This document shows, piece by piece, positions 55,663-64,000 of a DNA stretch of 64,000 bases (positions within the stretch are counted from its first letter, which is position 1; the number at the start of each line of letters is the position of its first letter). The notes under the pieces were generated by a model. That model was not told the origin of the DNA, did no database searches, and saw nothing but the letters and a program-made list of their open reading frames with translations. A program made the translations under genes and the position numbers. The stretch spans positions 29,580,682 to 29,644,681 of the forward strand of contig NC_080171.1 of assembly GCF_950295315.1 (NCBI RefSeq), written 5' to 3'. This DNA comes from Erinaceus europaeus (lineage: Eukaryota; Chordata; Mammalia; Eulipotyphla; Erinaceidae).

Positions 55663-55705
55663 TCTGGGTGCTTTATGAAAACAATCTCAATATAAAGTTT
55701 TTGTG

Positions 55706-55935
55706 TGGAGCCAGGTGGTGTGCATCTGGTACAGCAAAATCACATGCAATGATCTTGTTCAAGTCCTATCCCCACCTGTGGGGGGTGAGGGGGGAGGTTT
55801 CTTTCACAAGTGATGAAGTAGGGCTGCAGGTCTCTCTCTCTCTCTCTCTCCCTCTCTTGTCTTTCCCTTCCTTCTCAACTTTTCTGCCTCTATCCAAAAT
55901 AAAGAAATAACATAAAAAATAGCACAAATATAAAA
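55706..55935 (+). repeat. SINE-A, plus
   Basis: GGAGCCAGGTGGTGTGCATC, AAGTGATGAAGTAGGGCTGC and CTATCCAAAATAAAGAAATA identify it. An ATAAAGTTTTT / ATAAAGTTATTTTT pair flanks it. Confidence 0.8.
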
Positions 55936-56375
55936 AAAATAAAGTTATTTTTAAGCCTGTGAAACAATCCGTATATTTTCCAAATTATTGTTCCAGTGGG
56001 TGGTTAGGAGGAAAATGGTGATCCAGCTTTTGTTTATAGTCATTGAATATATTTTTGTGAAAGGAAAGTGACTCACGAGCCTGTTTTTATGTTTAACAAA
56101 ATGGTTAGTGGTTTAGTACATGTTTTTCTCTATCTTATATTTCTGAACATGCTTTTGAACATGCTTTTATATAGATGATGAGGAGGTGGAAAGAATTTTG
56201 TTTAGTATGCTTGCCAAAAGTTTATTTTCCCTCACGGACTTAACCTAAAGTAAATTCTTTGCTTCATTTTTCTTAAATATTTTGTTTTTGTTTTTTTTCT
56301 AGGAAGATTTACTATATATATAATTACCAGTTTAATAGGCAGGACCAATAAGTAAGTTTTAGAAATAAGCCCAGG
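55936..56375 (+). other. intergenic, unique-looking
   Basis: Nothing recognised. Confidence 0.4.
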
Positions 56376-56440
56376 GGGCCGGGCTGTTGGTTATGCACCT
56401 GGTTGAATGTGTCTCTATCCAATAAATAAAAAAATTAGGA
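56376..56440 (+). repeat. SINE-A, plus, head joined to tail
   Basis: GGGGGCCGGGCTGTTGGTTA joins directly to GTGTCTCTATCCAATAAATA. The body is deleted. Confidence 0.7.
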
Positions 56441-56454
56441 AAAAAAAACCCTCC

Positions 56455-56619
56455 ATAATGCTGTATTGTATCAAAGCAAGGGACTCTGGGGAGTGAGGGG
56501 GAGGGAAGGGTGGAAGAGAACTTTGGGATTCTGATGTATAATGAAATTATACTCATGTCAGTGACTGCACTATAAAACATTAGCCCCACCTAATAAAAAT
56601 GATAAAAGAGAAAGAAGTT
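56455..56619 (+). repeat. L1-type 3' end, plus, interrupted by LTR
   Basis: GTCAGTGACTGCACTATAAA, CATTAGCCCCACCTAATAAA is a sense terminus of the old L1 group. Confidence 0.6.
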
Positions 56620-56625
56620 CACAAT

Positions 56626-57014
56626 TGCCCCGACCAGCAGGGCGGTGAACAGGGGCTAGGAACCTAAGAGACCTGGAATGACAGGGACAAGAGACACGAA
56701 AGAACGACAGCAAGACAAGTTTCTGATCAAGCTGCAAAATTTTATTGTGTTCACAGGCATTATAAGGCTTTGGGGAAGGAGAGGGGATGCTGGAGGGGGA
56801 GGAGGGGGAGCAAACTTCAAAGCGGAATGTTCCTTGCAACAAACAATGGCCGAAACCATGTTTATTACCACAACTGTGTGTTGACTCACTTGATTACTGA
56901 TAAATGGTTTACCTGAGGGGAAATGGCCTGCCCAGGGGGGAATTAACACTTGTCTCGAGGGATTCCATTGTTTCAAAGCTTATCATCTATCAAGCAGAGA
57001 AATGGTTCCTGGCA
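56626..57014 (-). mobile_element. solo LTR of an endogenous retrovirus, minus (389 bp)
   Basis: On the minus strand it begins TGCCAGGAACC and ends GGTCGGGGCA. It is flanked by the exact 6-bp repeat CACAAT (56620-56625 and 57015-57020). In antisense it has a TATA-like box (~56758-56765) and AATAAA (TTTATT at 56741-56746). It has no internal retroviral genes. It is unrelated in sequence to the LTR at 27027. Confidence 0.92.
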
Positions 57015-57020
57015 CACAAT

Positions 57021-57555
57021 GATCTGTTTTTCTACATTTAATTGTAGCTTAAGGGATATAGCTTTGAATAAGTATTATTACCTTATTTTATAGAGGCCAG
57101 GAATGACACAGGTAGTAAATTTTGGGAAATCTGTTGCTTCTTATTTAAATCAAACAGGAAAGTAGCTGACCATGTCAGGATTTTGACAACAGTGTCGTCC
57201 CATATGCTACAGTATCTGACCAATGAGCATGTTTCATAACCAGTATGGTTCCAGAATAGGCTTATTGCCAGAGGTCAGCTATTTATCTCCTAATGGACAG
57301 ACAATGTGCTTTGCTGTATTTCTGAGCATCAGGCTAGCATACTGAGGGCTAGCATACAGCAGATCCCATCAAAGGGTTCTTTATAGTAAAGAACGTTTAT
57401 TAAAATGAAAAAAGCTGTGGCAATCCAAGACAGGACACAAGGGTCAGGATAAAGGGCCAAAATGCCAAAGGGCCTTAAGGAAAGACCTATCCTGAAATAG
57501 GCCTTTGGGAAAGTTATGATGATTTGAGATGCAGTTATTCTTAAATTATGCTTGT
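57021..57555 (+). other. intergenic, unique-looking
   Basis: Nothing recognised; CATACTGAGGGCTAGCATAC contains a 9-bp direct repeat. Confidence 0.4.
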
Positions 57556-57561
57556 GGTAGG

Positions 57562-57768
57562 GGGCAGGTGGTGGTGCATCTGGTTAAGTGTACACATTAC
57601 AGTGCTCAAGAACCCAGGTTCAGGCCCCCAGACCCCACCCGCAGGGGGAAAGCTTCACGAGTGGTAGAGCAGGACTGCAGGTGGTTCTCTGTCTCGCTCC
57701 CTTTCTGTCTTCCCCTCCCTCCTCAATGTCTCTCTGTCTCTATTCAATAATAAATAAATAAAATCATG
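57562..57768 (+). repeat. SINE-A, plus
   Basis: GGGGCAGGTGGTGGTGCATC, GTTCAGGCCCCCAGACCCCA and CTATTCAATAATAAATAAAT identify it. Flanks TTATGCTTGTGGT (before) and TCATGCTTGTGGT (after) are its target duplication. Confidence 0.9.
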
Positions 57769-57769
57769 C

Positions 57770-59330
57770 TTGTGGTTATGGTAGATGGAGAAGGGTGAAG
57801 GTAGGGAAAGAGTAGTGTCAGAGAGAGGGAGAGAGAGGGAGGAGGGTGGTTATTCAGGGCGGAGGAAGAAGTAAGCAGATGGTGGAGGTCCAGTAGGTGA
57901 GGAGAGGCCAGCAGAATCTGGCCACCAGGGGACTTGAGAACTCCATAGCTTTGCCTCATACGTCTGTGGGGTGTTACAGCTGGGGTGTGCTTGTGGGAAT
58001 ACTCTATGCACATGGGCTTTTACTGAGGCTTCACAACATCTTCACTGTGGTGGATGCCCTGGGTTAAATTCAGAATGGAGTTGGAGAAACCTGTGGCTCT
58101 GTGAGGAGGGGGTAGCCTGGGAGAAGGCAGGGATTTCAGCTCTGGGTGGGACTTTCTACTCCTGAGTGTGAAAGACCTAAAGACAAACACTAGTGGCCAC
58201 CACCAAGACAAGGTTCTCACTGGGGCCCATCCCATCAGGTCTGTACAAGGGATGAGTAATCCTACTGGGGACTTCTGCCCTGTCTCCTGAGAAACACTAC
58301 CTGACTTCATCTCTCTGATTATAGTTACAGGAGCAAATAGTACTGCTCTTCTGTAAACCCCCCCCCCAATATCTGAAAGTTTCTAAGGTATCTCCTAGTA
58401 AGAGGTGTGTGTGTGTTCACTGTGCACATTGTATGTGGATATGTGTGTGTCCATGACAGAAGGAGAAAGAAAGTGCTGATGGAAGAGTAGTGAGAGAAAT
58501 GCTAAGATGAGAATCCAAAATACTTGCCTCACCCTGGCTGAGGAATAGAAGCTTTTCTTCTGTGTGTTTTATAGAAACATGGGGGATTCTTTGCTAAGAT
58601 TGTGCTTGTTTTCTCTGAAACAAATTTGAGACTTGCTGACTATAATGAGATTCCAACTTTCTGCAGACAGTACTCATAGGGTTGTTTAAAAGACCATGAG
58701 CAGTTGGTTTGGAATGGTTGTGTCGCATAAGAGGTGTGTGTGTGTGTGTGTGTGTGTGTGTACACTTGCATCTGCTTAGTGTATGTTCAATAAGTCCATG
58801 AATCTTCTGTGGCATCGGGCAGACACTGAAGCAGCCCGTGATCATGGCTTGTGCCACAGAGCTTATCTTCAGAGAAGTAAACACTTACAATCCATATTTT
58901 GCTTTGAGGAGACAATGGTTCAAAGGGTTAACCTGGAGGTCTGGAAGGAAAGTGATGTCACAGATGCTGGGAAAAGTTTCCAGATATTCTGGCAGACCAA
59001 AAGCCAGAATTCTGGCTTTTGTTTCTTTCAAAGTTGGACTCATTCAGAAAAGGAAAAAAAAACAACACCTGAGTGTTAAACCCCTTATTTCAGAAAAACT
59101 TTGATCTGTTCCTGGAGTGGGTTTCTCTCCTGTGGTTTGTCAAAGAGACACGACTGCTGTGAAGTCAGGAGATTGGATGGGAGTGAGGGAGATGGTACCT
59201 GGGCCACAGAATCCCCTCCTGATGGCAGGTGGCAGTAGCTCCACTCAGAGGGGTGGAGGGCTAGCCTCTTCCAAGTGAGGAGAAAAGAAGCTAAAAAAGA
59301 GGAAAAAAAAATCATCCTGTGCTGTGTGGT
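57770..59330 (+). other. intergenic, unique-looking, with (GT)n at 58734-58760
   Basis: About 1.5 kb with no recognised gene. A GA-rich block at ~57815-57850 and a (GT)n of about 13 units are the only simple features. Confidence 0.4.
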
Positions 59331-59344
59331 CTTAAAAAATGATC

Positions 59345-59688
59345 GGGGGTCGGGCGGTGGCGCAGTGGGTTAAGCGCATGTGGCGCAAAGCGCAGGGACC
59401 GGCATAAGGATCCTGGTTCGAGCCCCCGGCTACCCACCTGCAGGGGAGTCGCTTCACAGGCGGTGAAGCAGGTCTGCAGGTGTCTATCTTTCTCTCCCCT
59501 TCTCTGTCTTCCCCTCCTCTCTCCATTTCTCTCTGTCCTATCCAACAACGAATTGCGTCAACAAGGGCAATAATAATAACCACAACGAAGCTACAACAAG
59601 GGCAACAAAAGGGGGGGAAAAATGGCCTCCAGGAGCGGTGGATTCATGGTGCAGGCACCGAGCCCAGCAATAACCCTGGAGGAGGAAA
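59345..59688 (+). repeat. SINE-B, plus, long form, nearly intact
   Basis: The head GGGGTCGGGCGGTGGCGCAG keeps its CpGs and the copy extends to the long-tail end GCCCAGCAATAACCCTGGAG. AAAAAATGATC at 59334-59344 and 59689-59699 is an exact target duplication. It is the youngest-looking SINE in the window. Confidence 0.95.
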
Positions 59689-59924
59689 AAAAAATGATCA
59701 AAAACCTCTGGTTTTCACTCACTTGTAGCCGCTGAAGACTGTTGTGGCTTTCAAGAAGCAGATACATGGGAGCAGCTCTGAAGGTGTGTGTGGGAGACAC
59801 ACACTGAATTTGGTGGTAGTTCTAGTCTCCTTGCTGCCACATTGCATCTGTCCCTTGTTTATTTACTAGGGAGCACAAGTTGCAGTCAGCTCCTTTGACT
59901 ATTCTGACTCGCCACCTTTGTTTC

Positions 59925-60085
59925 TTCTTATTTATTGGATGGAGACAGAGAGGAATCAAGGGGCAATGAGGAGATAGAGGAGAGGGGGGAGGCAATTGTA
60001 CTACTGGGGACCAGCGGCTTGAACTGGGGTCCTTGCACATGGTCACGTGTGTGCTCAACTGGGTGAACCACCGCCTGCCCCCCCC
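59925..60085 (-). repeat. SINE-A, minus, old
   Basis: TTATTTATTGGATGGAGACA and TGGGTGAACCACCGCCTGCC identify it. A run of C at ~60078 follows. Confidence 0.7.
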
Positions 60086-60379
60086 CCCCCACCTTTTGAT
60101 GAGTAAGAGCAGAAGGAGAAGTAAAGCCATCAGAGTGTGTGGTGAGGAAGGGGTAAGGACAGAACTGTGACTTGCCCAGTTCCCTTTGGGAGTAAGGCTC
60201 ACTTCCTTCAGGAAATGCTTTCTGTTTGCATCCAGATGACCCCAGATGTGCTTGGTGTTTAGGTGTAAGACAGTGGGCTTCCTGGGAGTTGCTGGCAACC
60301 AATAGGCCTCCAGGGGAGACTTGTCTTCATTAGCATCTTAATTCACTTTTGCCCCCTTTCCTGGATTTCTTTTCTTTTT

Positions 60380-60592
60380 AATATTTTATTTTAATGATAC
60401 AGAGAGAGAGAGAGAGAAAGTTAGAAAGGGAGAGAGAGAAAGGGAGAGAGAGAGATAAAGAGATACAGAGAGAAAGTCCAGAGCTCAGCTCTGGTTTATG
60501 GAGGTGCTGAAGATTGAACCTGGGTCTTTGGAGCCTCAGGCATGAAAGTCTTTTGCAGAACCATTATGCTGTCTCCTTAGCTCCTTGCCTGG
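60380..60592 (-). repeat. SINE-D, minus, with (GA)n expansion
   Basis: A purine block (GAGAGAGAGAGAGAAAG) precedes CAGCTCTGGTTTATGGAGGT and GAACCATTATGCTGTCTCCT. Confidence 0.75.
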
Positions 60593-60594
60593 AT

Positions 60595-61750
60595 TTCTTT
60601 GTTCAGAACTGAGAGACTTGAGGCTGTTAATCTGACTTTAGCTGAAGCACAATATTTTTCTAGGACATTTCCAGGCAGAAGGAGGAGGACAGTTATGAGC
60701 GGAAGGAGTAGTGAGTCTTGCCATCCTTCTCAGAGAGAGGAGGGTGGTAAGATCGGGACTACCACACAAGGGCTAGAGCCTGACCCAGAGTTTTTCCCTC
60801 TCCTTGCTCTCTCTCAGTGGTTGCTGGGTGGCAACTACCACCCAGTGACTTCTTTCTAGGGGAGAAAGCCTCTCTAAAATGACCCCTCTCTCAATCATGG
60901 GGGCACAGTTAGGTCAGAGTGGGCCCTGTGAGAAGGGTAGCCTCTTCTCAGAAGGACAGAACTCCTGCCTCTGTCAGCTTTTGGATTCTACCTGCTCACT
61001 TCATCTTGCACTAATCTTGGGTTGTTTATGGTGTGGGCACCACTGGGCAATGTCAGCACCATGCACGTGTCCAGGTGATCTTCCCAGAGGAGGAGGTGCT
61101 ACCTGTGTTGAAACCTACAGAATGAGCTTCAGACTCTGGTGCCTGAGAAGATTATTCTAAATAGCAGGAGCAGAATATTCTAAAGGCTGCAGAGAGGTGG
61201 GCACAGAGCATGGGAGCAACGACAGGGACTGAAGCAACACGGACCATGAAAAAGTGGACAAAAAGGCTGGAGGGGTCAGTGGGGGCTGGCCATAGGGCCT
61301 GGCTGTGCTTGCTGGTTGGAGACATGCTCCCTGTCAGCACCTGAAGGCAGAAGTGTTTACTCAGGCTGGAGATGAGAGTCTGGAAGCATGCTGCATCTGC
61401 CATTTCTTCTTGCTCTCAACCCTTAGTGCACACAGGCTCCACTGTCAGACAGGCAGCACCCAATGGCTTCACCTTGGGGCTTTTTCTGTCTTTCAGCTTG
61501 ATTTGGATGCCAATCAATATTCAGGCTCCCTGTGCTGAAATACGCATGCGCTCAAGAGCTGGTCTCCACCAAACTCTCAGGAGTTAGTGGGTAAACACCC
61601 CAGGCCCCTCACCACCAAAGGTGCAATGACTGGAGCAGCCCTCTGACACCAGCTTTCACATGCAGCTCAGTTTCTCTAAATACAGACATTCAAATAAGCC
61701 CAGAACTCAAAGTCCAGCCTCCTGGCTCCCCTCACACTCTTCCTCTGCTG
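60595..61750 (+). other. intergenic, unique-looking, G+C richer
   Basis: This ~1.1 kb is noticeably richer in G+C than its surroundings and repeat-free to my eye. It might be conserved non-coding DNA, but I cannot test that. Open frames are under 95 codons with no motif. Confidence 0.35.
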
Positions 61751-61759
61751 CCCCCCTTT

Positions 61760-61918
61760 TAAATGATTTTCTTGGGGAGGGGGAAAGTTAGCAGTTTATA
61801 GTACAGTTGTTCACACATGGGTACAATTTCTCATCTCCCATGATAGGTGCCTGCCAGAACAATCTCACCCCCAACTTGCATCCTTTTCAACCATCATGCA
61901 CCATGGTGACCAGGGGCC
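61760..61918 (-). repeat. old L1-type 3' end, minus
   Basis: TTTCTTGGGGAGGGGGAAAG, GTTTATAGTACAGTTGTTCA and CAACCATCATGCACCATGG match 20500 and 23310. Confidence 0.6.
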
Positions 61919-62114
61919 TGAGTGTGTACGTGTATGGACAGGCCAGGGCTGAATCACCTCTATCAGCTGTTATGGAGACTGCTGTGCTGGGGTAGAGGTG
62001 GATGAGGATTTGGTGCCTGCATGAGAATGCCAGGACCTCACTTCCCCATTGATTAAACAAAGTGTAGTAGACACAAGTGGCCACATAGTTTTGGTTACTC
62101 TCCCCATCAAGAGA

Positions 62115-62615
62115 GGGTCTATCATGTTGATGTGCAAATGTCTTTTCCCAGTTGTTGGGTTGCTTGGTTATCCTTGTGTCATTTGCTTTTGATGTGTAGA
62201 AGCTTTTTAGTTTGATGTAGTCCCATTTATTTAATTGGGTTTTTGTTTCTCATGCCCATTGCAATTGCACTGAATGTCCAAATACATCTTTGATGTTACG
62301 GCCCTGCAATGCTTCACCATTGTTTTCTTCTATGTCTTCTGTAGTTTCGGGTCAAATATCCAGGTCTTTGATCCATTTTGAGCTGATTTTGGCACATGGT
62401 GTTGAGTGGTGGTTTTGTTTCATTTTCCTACATGTGGTTGTCCAATTTTTCTAGCATTGTTTGCTGAAGTACCTTTCTTTGCCCCACTGAATGGTTTTGG
62501 CCTCTGTTGTATGTTAGGTAGCTGTCTACGTGTGCGTTTATTTCTGGGCTCTTGATTCTGTTGCATTGGTCCAAGTGTCCATTTTTATTCTAGTATCACA
62601 CTGGTTTAATTACAT
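62115..62615 (-). repeat. L1 ORF2 C-terminal region, minus, decayed
   Basis: AGAAGCTTTTTAGTTTGATG, ATCCAGGTCTTTGATCCATT, TTTGAGCTGATTTTGGCACA, CTACATGTGGTTGTCCAATT and CTGTTGCATTGGTCCAAGTG are in the order of the antisense 3' part of L1 ORF2. It is decayed and non-coding. Confidence 0.8.
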
Positions 62616-62639
62616 TCCACTCCTGAATCTAGGCCAGCC

Positions 62640-63395
62640 TAGGAAACTTGATGACCTATGCGGTGTGGCTGAAATTCTGGAGAGAGTCCAAAGGAGATTT
62701 GGAGTCTGTGTGCTTCTTTCAGAAAATTTGCTCTTGAAATTTGTCCTTGGAACCCAGCTGTCATGCTGGAGCGTAGCCCAAGTTACTTGCTGAAATATGG
62801 AGAGATGCTCATGCTTCTCCCTCACCCAGCACCTGACCTGAGAGGGAGACAGCAACATCTCTGTGCAGTGGCCAGATAACCCTTCAGATGGTACATTCCA
62901 GCCAATATCTGTGTGCAGTCACTATAGTGAAGACCTTTCAGTGAGTCAAGTCAGCCCACTGAAAAATGAATTTGCAACTCTGGTCAAGTTCTGGGTGGCT
63001 TGTTTTGGGTGATATGGACTGGAACCGAAGGGATTCATTACAGATGTCTTTTAAGGGGCTTTGAAACTTTCACAAGTGCTGTTCAGTACACTGATAAACT
63101 TCCCCCAAAGCAGGTTAAGAGCCTTAGGGGTACCAAAGACCAATCATAACAGGCTTTGGAAGGCAAAGAAGTAAGGAAGAAGAGAGATGGAGGTGGGTAT
63201 GGTCCCAAATCCATAAAGTGCTCTTGTGAGGAAAAGTATGATTGTCTTAGAATAGGGACTGTTTTCTCCCTCATGTCTGTAGTGAAGGAAAAATGAAGGG
63301 AGTAGTGTCTGAAGATGAGAGAAGAGAGAGTACAGAGATGGGGCTGACTTTCTCCTGTCCTTACATTGAAGGTGACCAGAGATGAACTAGGTTAA
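62640..63395 (+). other. intergenic, unique-looking
   Basis: Nothing recognised. Confidence 0.4.
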
Positions 63396-63399
63396 ACAT

Positions 63400-63565
63400 T
63401 ATTTATTTATTTATGAGAGACAGAGACACAGCGAGAGCAGAACACTGCTCCGGAGCTCTGGGACAGCAGTTTAACTAGCACTTAAACCTGCAGTTTTATG
63501 CGTGGGGCCTCAGGCAGAGTCTGTCATGTTGCATTACCTTTGCACTATCTGCCTGGCCCATGGAA
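63400..63565 (-). repeat. SINE-D/C-like, minus
   Basis: ATTTATTTATTTATGAGAGA, GAGCAGAACACTGCTCCGGA and CACTATCTGCCTGGCCC are antisense SINE. Confidence 0.6.
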
Positions 63566-64000
63566 AGGATTTAATTTTCAGAAAAGCCAATAACTCCAGA
63601 AACTTCTTGTCCACCAGTGCATGGATGTGGAGGTCATTCTCTTTAGTCCTCTTGCTACAAAAGATTGAAAGAGTGCAGGTGTAGTAGAGCCACAAAATAA
63701 TTGTGGCAGGCACTCCCATTTCCCACATCTCAGCTACCTTCTTTCTTTCCTTCTTGGTTTAACGTCCGTGTGCATGCCTTGGGCCAGCTAGATGGGTCCT
63801 GTGAAGACACTACATTTTGCATTCTTCTTTGCAGTAATAAGTGTCTATGTGACATAGTTCTGACTGGAAGAGCTGTGAATGTAGCTTATTAGATGAACCT
63901 TATAGGAAAGTCTGTATGTGGGGGGTAGATTCACTTGAATGTGTGCTTGATCCTTCACTCAGCTCCCTCTGGACCATGTGGGGGAGCAGATATTTGCATT
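63566..64000 (+). other. intergenic, unique-looking
   Basis: Nothing recognised up to the window edge. Confidence 0.4.

Noticed and set aside
59822..60302. 158- and 124-aa minus-strand frames
   Set aside because: They cross an old SINE-A and a poly-C run; no motif or codon signal.

Overview
This is a mammalian nuclear genome window. Its tRNA-derived SINEs look like those of a hedgehog (Erinaceus or a close relative); the species call is inference from SINE type recognised by eye. It has spliceosomal introns, no operons, and several dozen interspersed repeats.

Positions 566-38654 (+) hold the nine 3'-terminal coding exons of AGTPBP1, the cytosolic carboxypeptidase CCP1/Nna1, a peptidase that shortens polyglutamate side chains on tubulin. 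All nine exons are open, have GT-AG borders and keep phase when joined. They encode the last ~447 residues, including the whole visible M14 zinc-carboxypeptidase core: the HPGE zinc motif, the NR substrate motif, the third zinc His, the catalytic Glu and the acidic C-terminus ending in TYLP. The last intron is 15.7 kb. The 3' UTR follows, with AATAAA signals at 38796, 39185 and 39296. The introns are filled with SINEs, L1 3' ends, a long non-coding repeat family I call LR1, a SINE-derived 32-bp minisatellite (4464-4901), a solo LTR (27027-27393) and a 234-bp duplicated block.

From ~39.3 kb to 64 kb I see no further cellular gene. This part holds more SINE, L1 and LR1 copies, a decayed ORF1-only L1 derivative (HAL1-like, ~53535-54905), a probable LTR before it, and a second solo LTR (56626-57014).

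The most unusual content is a young non-L1, non-RTE-looking LINE family. A 1.9-kb copy (45296-47202) carries a reverse transcriptase (FVDLTAAYD and YADD motifs) and a C-terminal Cys/His knuckle. It ends in an (AAG)n tail, lies between 13-bp target-site duplications, and has its first ~200 bp inverted in the manner of twin priming. Two ~195-bp copies (20674-20867 and 52178-52373, both minus) join the 5' end of the same family directly to its 3' end, each with its own TSD and its own internal junction. Copies differ by only a few percent. The motifs recall jockey/CR1/I-type LINEs of fish and arthropods, so this may be a recent, possibly horizontally acquired LINE in the hedgehog lineage with short non-autonomous derivatives.
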